A stretch of DNA of 64,000 nucleotides from Erythrobacter ramosus. GTDB taxonomy: Bacteria; Pseudomonadota; Alphaproteobacteria; Sphingomonadales; Sphingomonadaceae. The translations under genes and the position numbers were made by a program. The stretch is taken from NCBI RefSeq assembly GCF_009828055.1, contig NZ_WTYB01000001.1, positions 945,183 to 1,009,182 on the forward strand, read 5' to 3'. This document shows, in pieces, positions 33,852 through 44,901 of the stretch (the first letter of the stretch is position 1; the number at the start of each line of letters is the position of its first letter). The notes beneath the pieces are model-generated. The model saw only the letters and a list, made by a program, of their open reading frames with translations, was not told the DNA's origin and ran no database searches.

Positions 33852-34724
33852 TCAGCCGATCCATTCCGCAATGATCCGGGCGGCATCCGCCGGGTCCTGA
33901 AACGGGTGGAAATGGGTCATGTCGGGCCGGTAGAGGTCGGTCCCCTGCGGCAACACCTCCGCCAGTTCGGGCCAGGTCGGCGAGCTCTTGAAATCGTTGA
34001 GATTGGTCATCTGCGCGCGCACCACCAGCACCGGGATGTCGACCTGCTTGGCCGTCTCGACAATCGCCCCGTTGCTGCGGCTCGACGCGTAGACGCTGGC
34101 TTCGACTTCGGGGGCGCAGGCCAGTTCCAGACCCTCACCAGACGCGCCTTGGGTCAGGCCGTAGCGGCAGTAATCGGCGAAGACGCGGGGGTCGAACAGG
34201 TTGTACGGATCGCGGGTCTGGAAGCGTTCGATCATTGCTTCGGCGCTGGCGAAATCGCGCTTGCGGCGGATCGCGGGGTGGGGGTTATCGGCGGTGTAAA
34301 GCGGCTGACCGGGGGCGTAGAACTCGGGCGCGAGGATCACGGGATCGAACAGGACGAGGCGGCTGAAGCGCTCCGGCGCATCAGCAGCGACTTGCAGCAG
34401 GGTGTGCGCGCCCATCGAATGGCCGATGCCGACAGCGCCGGTGATGCCAGCTTGTTCAAGGAAATCAGCGACATCGCTTGCAACGGCCCGCCAATCGTCA
34501 ATCGGCTCGGCGCGGGACTGCCCATGACCGCGAAGGTCGATGGCGTAGGCGGGGTGATCGAGGAAGGCCTCGACAATCGCGTCGAACACCCGGCCGTGAA
34601 ACCCGGTCGCATGGGCGAAGACCAGCGGCGTGCCGTCGCCGTCAGAGGCCCATTCGTGCACGGCAAGTTCAATGCCGCCGGTGGGGTAGAAGCGGGTGAC
34701 GGGGGCGGGGCGGGTGGTGCTCAT
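33852..34724 (-). CDS. Alpha/beta hydrolase family protein
   Basis: This 290-aa cytosolic hydrolase has the fold's catalytic set: oxyanion-side HATGFHGRVFD, nucleophile Ser in GIGHSMGAHT (near 98), an Asp region in LFDPVILAP or VLVVRAQ, and the general-base His in MTHFHPFQDP near the C-terminus. Likely substrates are esters or lipids, unspecified. The ATG at 34724 begins MSTTRPAPV; ten residues upstream are unlikely. It is followed by the parS site and convergent with the flagellar operon. Confidence 0.88.
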   Translation of the reverse strand: MSTTRPAPVTRFYPTGGIELAVHEWASDGDGTPLVFAHATGFHGRVFDAIVEAFLDHPAYAIDLRGHGQSRAEPIDDWRAVASDVADFLEQAGITGAVGIGHSMGAHTLLQVAADAPERFSRLVLFDPVILAPEFYAPGQPLYTADNPHPAIRRKRDFASAEAMIERFQTRDPYNLFDPRVFADYCRYGLTQGASGEGLELACAPEVEASVYASSRSNGAIVETAKQVDIPVLVVRAQMTNLNDFKSSPTWPELAEVLPQGTDLYRPDMTHFHPFQDPADAARIIAEWIG

Positions 34725-34779
34725 CCGACTGCCCAACCGTATCACCGGGCCCAAGTCAATCGCGCAGCTTTGCTAGGGG

Positions 34780-36273
34780 TCATTCGGCCGGAGCGGGTTC
34801 TGCCTCACCGCGATTGCGCAGGAAATGCAGCGCCTCGGCCATGCGGTCAGGCGCGATCAGGTGGAGAGCGCCGAGGTACAGACCTACGCCGAGCAGCACA
34901 GCGCTCCCCAGCGCGGCGATATCCGGCACCTCTGGCAAGGCCCGCAGCATCAGCCCCACGCCCGCCGCCATAACGAGCGCCGCCGCGGCCGGGGGTGCGA
35001 TCGCACTCGCGAGCCCGGCATAGCTGAAGCCCAGCACGGGACGCGACAGCAGGATCGTCGCCCCGGTCAGCACCGCCATCCCGCCGACCCAGCCCCAGGC
35101 AAAGCCGACAAGGCCCCAGTTCGAACCGGTCAGGAACGCCAGCGGCATCACCACCGCGCCCAGCATCGTCACCTTGAGCGCGATCCCCGGAAAGCCGCGC
35201 GCATTGGTCGCAGGCGAGAACAGGATTTGCAGCGTCAGCATCGCCATCGCAGCCGCCAGGATCGGCAGCAGCGGCACGATCTCGATCCACTTGTCGCCCA
35301 GCAGCACCGGCACCAGCACCGGCGCGACCACCGCGATCCCGGCATAGGCAGGCAGGCCCACCATCATCACCAACCGGATCGTGGCGAGCAGCGCGGAGGA
35401 ACCCCAGTCGCTCAGCCCCTCGCCCTGCTGGCGCGAATAGGCGGCATAGGCGACCTCGTTGATCGGCGGCACGAACTTGGCCGCGAGCAGTTGGGCAAGG
35501 AACAGGCCGGTGGTGTAAACGCCCAGATTATGCGCATTGAGCACCCGGCCGGCGATCATCACATCGGCCTGGCTCTGGACGAACCAGAATAGCTGGGTCG
35601 CGGTCATCACCCCGCCGAAGCCCGCGATATGGCCTGCGCCGGTAAAGCGGAAGATCGGGCGGATCGGCGCGCGCGCGGCCCAGGTCATGCCGATCGCTTC
35701 GGTCAGCAGCATGATCATCGGCGCGGCCACCAGCGTCCACACGCCCCAGCCGCTCAGAGCGCCGGTCAAAGCAGTCACCGCACCTGCCATCGCCGCCGCC
35801 AGTCGCACCTGTGCCGGGCGGCGGAAGTCCATCTTGCGGCTCAGCATCGCGTGCGGCAGCGCGCAGAATGGCACCGCGAGATAGAGCAGCGATTGCACGC
35901 GCAGCAGGTCTGTCACCATCGGCTGTTCGAACCACAGGGCCACCAGCGGCGCGGCCAGGAACTGAATCAGCGCCAACCCGCCGTTGAGCAGGATCAGCAT
36001 CCCCAGCGTCTGGCGCAGGCGTTCTTCCGTCACCTCCTCCTCGCGGATCAGTGCACTCGCCAGACCCCAGCCATTCATGGTGCTGAGCAGCGTCAGCATC
36101 ACCTGCGCCATCGCGAACAGGCCATAGTCCTGCGGCGCGAGCAGCCGGATCACGATCAGGGTCGAGGCCCAGGACACGATCTGGGTCAGCACCTGACTGC
36201 CCGAGCGCCAGATGACCGCCGTGCGTACCTGCGAGGCGAGCGAGGGTTTGGAGATCGGGTCAGCTTCAGCCAT
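34780..36273 (-). CDS. Lipopolysaccharide/oligosaccharide flippase (MOP superfamily, RfbX/Wzx-like)
   Basis: This 497-aa inner-membrane protein has about 12-14 hydrophobic segments. Its N-terminal pattern is typical of polysaccharide flippases (VIWRSGSQVLTQIVSWASTLIVIRLLAPQDYGLFAMAQV near 14-52), followed by repeated Gly/Ala-rich helices. Such proteins flip lipid-linked sugar units across the inner membrane. The upstream GNAT-type gene overlaps it by 8 bp. The pair may be a surface-polysaccharide module separate from the one near 5 kb. Substrate is unknown. Confidence 0.88.
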   Translation of the reverse strand: MAEADPISKPSLASQVRTAVIWRSGSQVLTQIVSWASTLIVIRLLAPQDYGLFAMAQVMLTLLSTMNGWGLASALIREEEVTEERLRQTLGMLILLNGGLALIQFLAAPLVALWFEQPMVTDLLRVQSLLYLAVPFCALPHAMLSRKMDFRRPAQVRLAAAMAGAVTALTGALSGWGVWTLVAAPMIMLLTEAIGMTWAARAPIRPIFRFTGAGHIAGFGGVMTATQLFWFVQSQADVMIAGRVLNAHNLGVYTTGLFLAQLLAAKFVPPINEVAYAAYSRQQGEGLSDWGSSALLATIRLVMMVGLPAYAGIAVVAPVLVPVLLGDKWIEIVPLLPILAAAMAMLTLQILFSPATNARGFPGIALKVTMLGAVVMPLAFLTGSNWGLVGFAWGWVGGMAVLTGATILLSRPVLGFSYAGLASAIAPPAAAALVMAAGVGLMLRALPEVPDIAALGSAVLLGVGLYLGALHLIAPDRMAEALHFLRNRGEAEPAPAE

Positions 36274-37375
36274 CGATGGTCCTGTGCGGCGTGATCGCGG
36301 CGGTGGCGGGGGTGGGCACCAATTCCTCGCCCCACGCCTGCGCCAGCATCCGCGCGGCTGAGTGGCTGCGCACGAACAGCAGATCGGCCATTTCGTAGCC
36401 TTCTACCGCGCCCATGTCTTTCTTGTAGCCGGTATCGCCCACGCCCATGTCCATCACGGTCTGCCCATCGGCAATGGCGTCTTCCATCGCGCGGTAATTG
36501 GTGAGCTTGCCGATGCCGAGGTGCTTCAGGCTTTCGACATAGCTGCCAGCAATGCCATATTGCACCGGGCCATCGTCGAGATCGAAGCTGAAGGCCACCG
36601 GGCGATCGCCCACCATCAGGATCGTGGCAGAGAGATTCTCGGCGAGGACAGGGTCGCTCAGCACATGGCTCCACAGGGCGCGCTGGGCAGGGGTCATGAA
36701 CTTGGCGCCGCTGCCGTCGGTGGTGCGGGCGATCCAGCTTTCTGCCTCGATCCGGCCCATGTCCTCGAGCGCGCCGGTGTCCCAGCCCGTCCCGCGCACG
36801 TAACGCCAGCGCGGGGTTCCGTGATCTTCGAGCTTGCGCCACGCGGCGCGCAGCTTGCGCGCTGTGGAAGCGCTGGGCCAGCCGCGGGCGCGTGCGGCGT
36901 CGAGGTCAATCACCCAGCTGGTCCCGGCGGGGCGCGACAGCACGGTCCAGTTGGCCAGTTGCGCGGCGGCAATCAGCAGCGTGGTCGCCGGATCGTCGCA
37001 GCGCGCCGGGCCGACCCGCCACACCGCGCCAAGACAGCGCGCGGCGGTGTGATCAAGCGCGTGGGCGAGTTCGAATAGGTCGCAATCGGGCGCGAACAGT
37101 GGACTGCGTAGCGGCCAGTACGATCCCGGCACCTTGCGTGCGCGGCCGATCACCGGGCCGAAGGTGATGGTCGGGATCGCGGCGAGCACTGTCCCATCCG
37201 CGTCGCGCCGCAACAGCAGCGTCCGCCCGCGATTGGGCGCTCGGGCCGCATACCAGGCTGCGCGCAGGAAACCGTGTCCGGCGAGGTTGCAGGCTGCAAG
37301 CGTGTTGATTTCAGGCGGGAAGCCCTCCACCGCTGCGACCGTCAGGCGGCCCGATGCAATCCTGCTCTCGTACAT
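36266..37375 (-). CDS. GNAT-fold acyltransferase (CelD/BcsL-like)
   Basis: This 369-aa protein has the two-lobe architecture of the CelD/BcsL/FemAB-like group. The C-terminal GNAT half shows AFSFDLDDGPVQYGIAGSYVESLKHLGIGKLTNYRAMEDAIADG near 255-300 and DMGVGDTGYKKDMGAV. Members transfer acyl groups to cell-surface sugars or amino groups. Partnership with a flippase (8-bp overlap) supports a polysaccharide-decorating role. The acceptor cannot be named. The ATG at 37375 lies after a short spacer shared with the flavin reductase gene. Confidence 0.8.
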   Translation of the reverse strand: MYESRIASGRLTVAAVEGFPPEINTLAACNLAGHGFLRAAWYAARAPNRGRTLLLRRDADGTVLAAIPTITFGPVIGRARKVPGSYWPLRSPLFAPDCDLFELAHALDHTAARCLGAVWRVGPARCDDPATTLLIAAAQLANWTVLSRPAGTSWVIDLDAARARGWPSASTARKLRAAWRKLEDHGTPRWRYVRGTGWDTGALEDMGRIEAESWIARTTDGSGAKFMTPAQRALWSHVLSDPVLAENLSATILMVGDRPVAFSFDLDDGPVQYGIAGSYVESLKHLGIGKLTNYRAMEDAIADGQTVMDMGVGDTGYKKDMGAVEGYEMADLLFVRSHSAARMLAQAWGEELVPTPATAAITPHRTIDG

Positions 37376-37592
37376 TCCTCACCTGCATGGCCCTAGGGGG
37401 CGAAGGTCGAACCTTGCCATAGCGCGTGGGCGTAACCACGCAGTTAACCACAGGCCTGACAATGTGGCGTTTTCTCCCGATGCCGCTGGAACCGCCGGGG
37501 GCGGCATTGATTAACACAGGGGGGCGGTGTGCCGATGGCCCCTGACGCGCCCCATCCCCCTGCCCCATTCTCCCTCATTGCCGGAGACCTTC
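37376..37592. promoter_or_regulatory. Divergent promoter region with a small inverted repeat
   Basis: This 217-bp spacer separates the GNAT gene (minus) and the flavin reductase gene (plus). It includes GCGTGG-GCGTAA-CCACGC (near 37425-37442), a 6-bp inverted repeat. It also includes a GGAG ribosome site before the GTG at 37593. No canonical promoter boxes are obvious. Confidence 0.3.
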
Positions 37593-38099
37593 GTGCCTGC
37601 ATCTGCTCCGGATATCTCTGCCGAAACCCGCGCGTTCCGCCAGTTGATGGGGCAATTTGCGACCGGGGTGGCGGTGATCTCGCTGGTACCGCCAGGGGGC
37701 GGCGTGTCGGCAATGACGATCAATTCGCTGGTGTCGATCTCACTCGATCCGATGCTGGTAAGCTGGAGCCTCCAGAATTCAGCGAGCTTGTATGATGCCT
37801 ATGCGGGGGCGGAGGCGTTTGCGTTCAGCATTCTGGCCGATAGCCAACAGGCGCTCGCCCGGCGCTATGCCGCGCGCGGGGACAGCACGCTGGATCCGGC
37901 GGACTTCGAGCCGGGGCCAAGCGGGCTGCCATTGGTTCGCGGCGCGCTCGCCCAAATCGCCTGCCGCCGGTTCGCGCTGCACGCGGCGGGAGACCATACG
38001 CTGATCCTCGGCGCGGTCACCGGGATGGCGATGGCCGCCGCTGGCAATGCCCGCCCGCTGCTGTTCTTCGGCGGGCGGTTTGGCGAGATGGCGCCCTAG
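37593..38099 (+). CDS. Flavin reductase-like FMN-binding protein
   Basis: This 168-aa protein is a flavin reductase domain: [20 protein letters not shown] near 13-32, [31 protein letters not shown] and [17 protein letters not shown], which bind FMN and NAD(P)H. It should supply reduced flavin to a monooxygenase, which is not visible nearby. The start is GTG at 37593 because GGAG is 6 nt upstream and the frame before it is low-complexity. Its stop overlaps that of the alcohol dehydrogenase gene on the other strand by 4 nt. Confidence 0.88.
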   Translation: MPASAPDISAETRAFRQLMGQFATGVAVISLVPPGGGVSAMTINSLVSISLDPMLVSWSLQNSASLYDAYAGAEAFAFSILADSQQALARRYAARGDSTLDPADFEPGPSGLPLVRGALAQIACRRFALHAAGDHTLILGAVTGMAMAAAGNARPLLFFGGRFGEMAP

Positions 38100-39208
38100 A
38101 ACACCACCACGCTGCGGATCGACTTGCCTTCGTGCATCAGGTCGAAGGCGGTGTTGATCTCGTCCAGACCCATGACGTGCGTGATCATCGGATCGATCTG
38201 GATCTTGCCGGTCATGTACATGTCGACGATCTTGGGCACATCGGTGCGGCCCTTGGCCCCGCCGAACGCCGTGCCGCGCCAGTTGCGTCCGGTGACGAGC
38301 TGGAATGGCCGGGTGGCGATTTCCTTGCCCGCTTCGGCGACGCCGATGATGATCGAGGTGCCCCAGCCGCGGTGGCAGGCTTCCAGCGCCGTGCGCATCA
38401 CCTCGGTGTTGCCGGTGGCATCGAAGGTGTAATCCGCTCCCCCATCAGTCATTTCCACGATCTTGGCGACGGTCTCCTCGCGGCTCATCCCCTTCGAGTT
38501 GAGGAAGTGGGTCATGCCGAACTGGCGACCCCAATCCTCGCGCGAAGGGTTGATATCGACCCCGATGATCAGGTTCGCACCCGCCAGCCGTGCGCCCTGA
38601 ATGACGTTAAGGCCGATCCCGCCGAGGCCGAACACCACGACATTGTCGCCGACTTGCACCTTGGCCGTGTTGGTCACCGCGCCGACCCCGGTGGTGACCC
38701 CGCACCCGATGTAGCAGGCCGACTGGAACGGCGCGTCCTCGCGGATTTTCGCCACGGCGATTTCGGGCAGCACGGTGAAGTTCGAAAAGGTCGAGCAGCC
38801 CATGTAGTGGAAGATTGGCTGGCCCTTGTAGCTGAAGCGCGTGGTGCCGTCGGGCATCAGCCCCTTGCCCTGCGTAGCGCGGATCGCGGTGCACAGGTTG
38901 GTCTTGCCGCTGAGGCATGACTTACACTGGCGGCATTCCGGCGTGTAGAGCGGGATCACGTGATCGCCGGGCTTCACGCTGGTGACGCCGGGGCCGACTT
39001 CGCGGACGATCCCTGCGCCTTCGTGGCCGAGCACGGAGGGGAAGATGCCTTCGCTGTCGAACCCGTCGAGCGTATAGGCGTCCGTATGGCAGATGCCGGT
39101 TGCCATGATCTCGACCAGCACTTCGCCCGCCTTCGGCCCCTCAAGGTCGAGTTCGACGATTTCGAGCGGCTTTTTCGCGGCAAAAGCAACGGCGGCGCGG
39201 GTCTTCAT
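38096..39208 (-). CDS. frmA: Glutathione-dependent formaldehyde dehydrogenase (class III alcohol dehydrogenase)
   Basis: This 370-aa zinc enzyme oxidises S-hydroxymethylglutathione (formaldehyde detoxification) and reduces S-nitrosoglutathione. Zinc ligands are visible: catalytic Cys in [10 protein letters not shown] (near 38), HE in [10 protein letters not shown], and the structural four-Cys lobe [34 protein letters not shown] is the NAD site. Class III marks ([22 protein letters not shown]) match FrmA/AdhC. The start is ATG at 39208; the longer frame has no family sequence. A DUF5522 protein is encoded just upstream and may share the transcript. Confidence 0.96.
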   Translation of the reverse strand: MKTRAAVAFAAKKPLEIVELDLEGPKAGEVLVEIMATGICHTDAYTLDGFDSEGIFPSVLGHEGAGIVREVGPGVTSVKPGDHVIPLYTPECRQCKSCLSGKTNLCTAIRATQGKGLMPDGTTRFSYKGQPIFHYMGCSTFSNFTVLPEIAVAKIREDAPFQSACYIGCGVTTGVGAVTNTAKVQVGDNVVVFGLGGIGLNVIQGARLAGANLIIGVDINPSREDWGRQFGMTHFLNSKGMSREETVAKIVEMTDGGADYTFDATGNTEVMRTALEACHRGWGTSIIIGVAEAGKEIATRPFQLVTGRNWRGTAFGGAKGRTDVPKIVDMYMTGKIQIDPMITHVMGLDEINTAFDLMHEGKSIRSVVVF

Positions 39209-39228
39209 GGGGCGGATTCTCCGGTTAG

Positions 39229-39531
<303 letters not shown>

Positions 39532-39549
39532 TTATCCCGGAGAGCGCCC

Positions 39550-41985
39550 TTGCGTTTCGTGCTGTTTGTTGCCGCCCTGCTGTTCGCCATCCCCGCTCAC
39601 GCTCAGGGTGTGCAGCAGACCAAGGGCAATTTCGAGGACAAGTTCCGCCAGCTCGATGAAGTGCTGCCTGACCCCAGCACCACCCGCAATGCCAGCGGTG
39701 CGCCGGGGCATGAATACTGGCAGCAGAAGGTCGACTACAAGATCACGGCCGAGCTAGACGAAACCAAGCGCCGCATCACCGCGCGCGCCACGATCCGCTA
39801 CACCAACAATTCGCCCGATGCCCTGCCGTGGCTGTGGCTGCAGCTCGATCAGAACATCTTCAAGCGCGATTCGATGGCCGAGCTGACCGATGCCTTCGGC
39901 GGCCCCGGACGGCGCGGGCCGAAGGTGACGCTGGGTTCCGGCAGCGAACCGACCAAGCTGTCTTTCGAGGAACTGCGCCGCCAGCAGGCAATGGCCGACA
40001 ACCAGTATGGCTATGACATCAGCGCCGTAAGATCGCTCGCAGGTGCCGACCTGCCGCACACGATCGTCGGCACCCTGATGCGCGTCGATCTGCCCGCGCC
40101 GCTGGCTCCGGGTGAGACCACCGAATTCGCCATCGAATGGGCGTTCAACATCGTCGAGGAAGACGCCGTCAACGCGCGCTCGGGTTACGAACATTTCCCC
40201 GATGACCCGCGCAAGGGCGGGAACGACATCTTCCTGCTCGCCCAGTGGTTCCCGCGCATGGTGGTCTATTCGGACTACGAAGGCTGGCACAACAAGGAGT
40301 TCCTCGGCCGCGGCGAATTCACGCTGGAATTCGGCGATTACGAAGTCGACCTGACCGTGCCGTCGGACCACATCATTGCCGCCACCGGCACGATCCAGAA
40401 CCCCGACGCCGTCCTCACCGCAGCCCAGCGCCAGCGGCTGGAAGCGGCCAAGGATGCCGCTGCGCCGATGTTCATCGTCACCCCGCAGGAAGCCGCCGCT
40501 GCCGAAGCTGGCAACCCCAAGGGCACCAAGACCTGGAAGTTCGCCGCCACCAATGTCCGCGATTTTGCCTGGGCCTCCAGCCGCAAGTTCATGTGGGACG
40601 CGCAAGGCGTGAAGCAGCCGGGCGCGGAGAACGAAACTGTGCTCGCCATGAGCTTCTGGCCTAAGGAAGGCGGGGATTTGTGGAAGAAGTATTCCACCGC
40701 AGCCGTGGTCCACACCCTGAAGGTCTATTCGCGCTTCAGCTTCGATTATCCCTATCCCACCGCGCAGTCGGTCAACGGGCCGGTCGGCGGGATGGAATAT
40801 CCGATGATCACCTTCAACGGACCCCGGACCACCCTGAACAAGGACGGGACGCGCACCTATTCGCTGGCTGAGAAGATGTTTCTGGTCGGCGTGGTGATCC
40901 ACGAGATCGGACACATCTACTTCCCGATGACGGTCAACTCGGACGAGCGCCAATGGACCTGGATGGACGAGGGGCTGAACTCCTTCCTCGATTCAGTCGC
41001 GGGTTACGAATGGGACCCGAACATGCCGTGGACCCGCAGCCTGCCGCGCGACATGGTCAGCTACATGGTGTCGAACAACCAGCAGCCGATCATGACGCAG
41101 TCGGATTCGGTGACGGATCTGGGCGCCAATGCCTATGGCAAGCCGTCGGCGGCCTATCACCTGCTGCGCGACACGATCATCGGCCGTGAACGCTTTGACT
41201 TCGCGCTCAAGGAATATGCCCGCCGATGGAAGTTCAAGCGTCCGACCCCGGCCGACTTCTTCCGCACCATGGAGGAAGCCAGCGGCACCGATCTCGACTG
41301 GTTCTGGCGCGGGTGGTTCTACACCACGGATCACGTCGATATCACGCTGGATTCGATCTACCGGCTGAAGATGGACAGCAAGAACCCGGACATCGACCTG
41401 CCGCGTCGCCGGGCGGAACGTGCCGAGGAGCCGGAGGTGGTCGGCATCGGCCTCAATGAACAGCAGGGCCTGCCGATCTGGGTGCTTGAAAACCCCGGCA
41501 TGACCGATTTCTACGACAAGAACGACGAATTCACCGTCACGCCTAAGGACCGCAAGGGCTACACCGATTTCCTCGAAGGCCTGCTCCCGTGGGAACGCGC
41601 TGCATTCGACCGCGCGGTGAAGGAGGACGCGAATTACTACGTCCTCAACTTCACCAACAAGGGCGGGCTGGTGATGCCGATCATCCTCGGCCTAACCTTC
41701 AAGGATGGCTCGACTGAGAAGCTCAACATCCCGGCGGAAATCTGGCGGCGCAATTCGCGCGAAGTGGCCAAGCTGCTGGTGTACCCCAAGGGCAAGGAGC
41801 TGGTGCAGGTGGTGGTCGATCCCGATTGGGAAACCGGCGATGCCGATCTGGAAAACAACCACTATCCGCGCCGCATCATCCCGAGCCGGATCGAAGCCTT
41901 CAAGGACGAAGCGTCGAAGTCGCGCGTCAGCCGCGATCTGATGGGTGAGGCCGCCGGGGCCGAGCCGGACAAGAAGAAGAAATGA
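39550..41985 (+). CDS. M1 family metallopeptidase (exported)
   Basis: This 811-aa protein has a signal peptide ([20 protein letters not shown]). An N-terminal M1 beta-domain is followed by the zinc peptidase core with HEIGH near residues 449-453 and the third ligand Glu in [12 protein letters not shown] preceding PVGGMEYPM replaces the GAMEN-type exopeptidase motif. It is probably a periplasmic zinc aminopeptidase-like enzyme. The start is TTG at 39550 because GGAGAG lies 7 nt upstream and the signal peptide begins exactly there; a longer reading from 39451 would spoil it. A DUF6702 gene overlaps its stop by 4 nt. Confidence 0.9.
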   Translation: MRFVLFVAALLFAIPAHAQGVQQTKGNFEDKFRQLDEVLPDPSTTRNASGAPGHEYWQQKVDYKITAELDETKRRITARATIRYTNNSPDALPWLWLQLDQNIFKRDSMAELTDAFGGPGRRGPKVTLGSGSEPTKLSFEELRRQQAMADNQYGYDISAVRSLAGADLPHTIVGTLMRVDLPAPLAPGETTEFAIEWAFNIVEEDAVNARSGYEHFPDDPRKGGNDIFLLAQWFPRMVVYSDYEGWHNKEFLGRGEFTLEFGDYEVDLTVPSDHIIAATGTIQNPDAVLTAAQRQRLEAAKDAAAPMFIVTPQEAAAAEAGNPKGTKTWKFAATNVRDFAWASSRKFMWDAQGVKQPGAENETVLAMSFWPKEGGDLWKKYSTAAVVHTLKVYSRFSFDYPYPTAQSVNGPVGGMEYPMITFNGPRTTLNKDGTRTYSLAEKMFLVGVVIHEIGHIYFPMTVNSDERQWTWMDEGLNSFLDSVAGYEWDPNMPWTRSLPRDMVSYMVSNNQQPIMTQSDSVTDLGANAYGKPSAAYHLLRDTIIGRERFDFALKEYARRWKFKRPTPADFFRTMEEASGTDLDWFWRGWFYTTDHVDITLDSIYRLKMDSKNPDIDLPRRRAERAEEPEVVGIGLNEQQGLPIWVLENPGMTDFYDKNDEFTVTPKDRKGYTDFLEGLLPWERAAFDRAVKEDANYYVLNFTNKGGLVMPIILGLTFKDGSTEKLNIPAEIWRRNSREVAKLLVYPKGKELVQVVVDPDWETGDADLENNHYPRRIIPSRIEAFKDEASKSRVSRDLMGEAAGAEPDKKKK

Positions 41986-42515
41986 TCCGCGCACTGCTGG
42001 TGCTGCTGGCAATGGTGCTGGCCCCGATCGGGGCCGGCACCGCGGCCGCACATCAGCAGAAGTTCACGATCAGCACGGTCAGCCTCAACGAACGCACCGG
42101 TATGATCGAGATCGCGCATCAGGTGCCGGTCCACGATGCCGAACATGCGCTGGTGGTGCAGCGGACAGGCAATCCCAACATCCACACCCCCGATATCATC
42201 GGTAGCGAGGACAGCCGCGAGGCCTTCGCGCGCTATGTCACGCGGCGGTTCCTGCTGGTGGTTGATGGCCAGATCATCACGCCTGACTACGTCGGCAGCG
42301 AGATCAGCGGTGGTAGCCTGTGGGTCTATCAGGAGACGCCCGCGCCAGCCCCTTCTGCCGAGGGCACGCAAACGCTGATCCGGATCAATTCGCAGATCCT
42401 GACCGATGTCTGGGCGCGGCAGGAAAACCGGGTCAATATCGGCGGCGGCACCAGCGTGCAGACTTTCATTTTCAAATCCGGGGACTTGGCCCAGACCGCG
42501 CCGCTCACGCGGTAA
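41982..42515 (+). CDS. DUF6702 family exported protein
   Basis: This 177-aa protein has a signal peptide ([25 protein letters not shown]). A mature part follows with HQQKFTISTVSLNERTGMIEIAHQVPVHDAEHAL, the pattern of the DUF6702 family that accompanies M1 peptidases in many genomes. The overlap of 4 nt with the peptidase gene supports joint function, possibly as a periplasmic partner. Role unknown. It converges on the GGDEF-EAL gene with adjacent stop codons and no terminator between. Confidence 0.82.
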   Translation: MIRALLVLLAMVLAPIGAGTAAAHQQKFTISTVSLNERTGMIEIAHQVPVHDAEHALVVQRTGNPNIHTPDIIGSEDSREAFARYVTRRFLLVVDGQIITPDYVGSEISGGSLWVYQETPAPAPSAEGTQTLIRINSQILTDVWARQENRVNIGGGTSVQTFIFKSGDLAQTAPLTR

Positions 42516-44726
42516 TCAAGCCTGACGGCGCTGCGGCGTTCCGGCCCCGTCCGTATCGGCAAAGCGCGCCTGCAAATCGGCCAGCAGCGCCGGACGGCCA
42601 TAGCGATAGCCCTGCACATGGCGGCAGCCGATGGCGCGCAGGAAGGTCTCCTGCTCCTCGGTCTCGACCCCCTCCACCACGACACGCAGGCCCAAGCTGT
42701 GGCCCATCTGCACAATCGCCTGAATGATCAGGCGAGACTGATGATCCTCGCTAATCCCGGCGATGAAATCGCGGTCGATCTTGACCTTGTGGATCGGGAA
42801 GGCGCGCAGGTGGGTGAGTGACGAGAACCCGGTGCCGAAATCATCGAGGCAGATGGTGAAGCCGCATTCGTCCAGCATCGCCAGCGACGCGCGCACCTGC
42901 CCGCCCGCGTCTATCAGCATGGTCTCGGTCACTTCGATGGTGATGTTGTTCGGGCTGAGCGTGCTGTCGTCGATCACGTCGATCAGATGCTGCACGAAAT
43001 CGCCGCGCCGCAAATCGGCTTCCGACAGGTTGAGCCCGATCCGCGTGTCCGGCCCGAACAGGGCGAGGATCGCGGTGCCATCGGCCACCACCGAATCGAG
43101 CATCACCCGGCTGACCCGGCGCGACAATTCGGGATCGAGCAGGGCGGCAAACACGTCGCTCGCTGCCAGCAGGCGTCCGTCCTCGTCGCGCAGCCGCAGC
43201 AGCGCTTCGACCGAGACGACTTCGCCGCTCTCCAGATCACAGATTGGCTGATAGGCCGCCATCGCCCTCCCGCTGTTGAGGGCCCCGCGCAGCTGCGCGA
43301 TGGCGGTCTGGCGTTCGGACTGGCGCGCTTCGATGTGATGGTCCCAGCACACCACCGCGCCGCGCCCGGCTTCCTTGCCGCGATACAGGGCAAGGTCTGC
43401 GCGGCGCATGATTTCTTCGCTGCTCGCCGAGGTGCTCATCTGCGCCACGCCGCAGGTCGCGCCGATCTTGAGCAAGGTGCTGCCCAGTGGCGGCATCTCT
43501 TCGAATTCGGCCAGTAGGTCCTCAAGGAAGCGGGTCACTTCGCCAAGCGTCATAGCGGGCGGGAACAGCATAGCGAATTCGTCGCCGCCCCAGCGCGCCA
43601 GAAACATGCCCGGCGCAATCCGCATCGTGAGCTGTTCGGCGATGGTTTCCAGCACCCGGTCTCCGACCAGATGGCCCAGCGTGTCATTGACGTCCTTGAA
43701 CCCGTCGAGATCGAGCAAGGCGATCGTTACCAACTCGGCCTCGACCGCCTGCATCGCCTTGGCAAGCCTGCGATCGAAGCTGGCGCGGTTGTAGAGACCG
43801 GTCAGCCGGTCACGTTCGGCCGCACGGTTCAGGGCAACATTGCGCAGGTGTTCTTCGGTGCAATCGAGGATGATCCCGGCAACACATTCGGGTTGCCCGT
43901 CGACATCCATCCGTTCGCCGACCACGCGGATGCGGCGCCGTTCGCCGTCGCGGCGGCGGATGGTGGTCTCAAAGCTGAACGGTTTGCCGTCCTCGATGGT
44001 GTCGTTGATAGCCTTGCTGACCATTGGGCGGTCTTCGGGCTGATAGAGCTGGACAACATCGGGGACGCTGACGGACCGGCCTGGCTCCAGTCCGGCGATA
44101 TCGAACACCTGATCGGACCAGTGCAGCCGCCGGGTCGCGATATCGACCCGCCAGCTGCCGACATTGACCGCGCGTTCGGCCTGGCGAAAAACTTGGGTCG
44201 ACTGCTGAAGCGCAGCATTGGCAAGGCTCAGCGCGCGGGTGCGGGCATTGAGCGCGAGGCTTTGTTCGGCGAGTTCGGCCAGCATCGCCAGCGGCGCGAT
44301 CTGCTCGGGCCGGAAGGCGTTCGCTTCGGGCGAGATCACACACAGCGCGCCGAGCAGCACACCCTCGTCTGAACGGATGGGTACGCCGAGATAGGAACGA
44401 ATCCGTGGCCCGCCGGTGACAATCTGGCTGTCACGCAGCTTATCGTCGGTCCGTGCGTCCTCGACCAGCAGCGGATCCGGGCTTTGCACGCAGAAGGTGC
44501 AGAACGGATCTTCAACCGGGGTTTCCAGCAGGTCGCTGCCGGTACGCCCCAGAAACCAGTGCCGTTCTTGCTCGACCACTGAGAGCAGCGCAATCGGACA
44601 ATTGAACATTGTGCTGGCGAGATGCGTGATGTGTGAAAAGACATCGCGATCGGGAATCGCCTGAAGTCCGAGATCGCGGATGGCAGAGAGGCGAATCTGA
44701 TCTTTCACCCCGCGCCTTTGCCCCAA
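42516..44726 (-). CDS. GAF-PAS-GGDEF-EAL cyclic-di-GMP signalling protein
   Basis: This 736-aa cytoplasmic protein has a GAF domain (about 20-165, with FCTFCVQSPDPLLVEDA), a PAS domain (about 185-305), a GGDEF diguanylate cyclase domain (RWGGDEFAML near 379) and an EAL phosphodiesterase domain. Catalytic EAL residues are all visible: EALLRL, GLNLSEADL, EVTETM, CLDDFGTGFSSL, KVKIDRDF and VVVEGVETEEQ. The active-site GGDEF is intact. Both synthesis and degradation of c-di-GMP are possible, with switching by the sensory domains. No transmembrane segment is visible, so the signal is intracellular. Location between flagellar and surface-sugar genes fits a motile-sessile control role. Confidence 0.92.
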   Translation of the reverse strand: MGQRRGVKDQIRLSAIRDLGLQAIPDRDVFSHITHLASTMFNCPIALLSVVEQERHWFLGRTGSDLLETPVEDPFCTFCVQSPDPLLVEDARTDDKLRDSQIVTGGPRIRSYLGVPIRSDEGVLLGALCVISPEANAFRPEQIAPLAMLAELAEQSLALNARTRALSLANAALQQSTQVFRQAERAVNVGSWRVDIATRRLHWSDQVFDIAGLEPGRSVSVPDVVQLYQPEDRPMVSKAINDTIEDGKPFSFETTIRRRDGERRRIRVVGERMDVDGQPECVAGIILDCTEEHLRNVALNRAAERDRLTGLYNRASFDRRLAKAMQAVEAELVTIALLDLDGFKDVNDTLGHLVGDRVLETIAEQLTMRIAPGMFLARWGGDEFAMLFPPAMTLGEVTRFLEDLLAEFEEMPPLGSTLLKIGATCGVAQMSTSASSEEIMRRADLALYRGKEAGRGAVVCWDHHIEARQSERQTAIAQLRGALNSGRAMAAYQPICDLESGEVVSVEALLRLRDEDGRLLAASDVFAALLDPELSRRVSRVMLDSVVADGTAILALFGPDTRIGLNLSEADLRRGDFVQHLIDVIDDSTLSPNNITIEVTETMLIDAGGQVRASLAMLDECGFTICLDDFGTGFSSLTHLRAFPIHKVKIDRDFIAGISEDHQSRLIIQAIVQMGHSLGLRVVVEGVETEEQETFLRAIGCRHVQGYRYGRPALLADLQARFADTDGAGTPQRRQA

Positions 44727-44901
44727 AAGCCCTTAAGAAAGCGTCGCTAGGCGGCTGAGCATTTCACGAAGGCTGCGCTGCGCACAAGCCCTCCATGAGC
44801 CGCGCCGCGAAGGGGCTGAAGCCGAACCGGTCATCAGGGCTTTCGGCCGGTCTGGGCCAAAGAGGCATGGAGCCTGGGAGTTTGCCGCTCAGGAGCGGAA
44901 A
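44727..44901. other. Spacer between the GGDEF-EAL gene and tRNA-Leu
   Basis: No gene, repeat or clear regulatory signal is seen in these 175 bases. The upstream region of the signalling gene should hold its promoter. Confidence 0.3.

Noticed and set aside
38954..38965. GATCACGTGATC palindrome considered as a second parS
   Set aside because: It lacks the TTTC/GAAA arms of parS and lies inside the frmA coding sequence.
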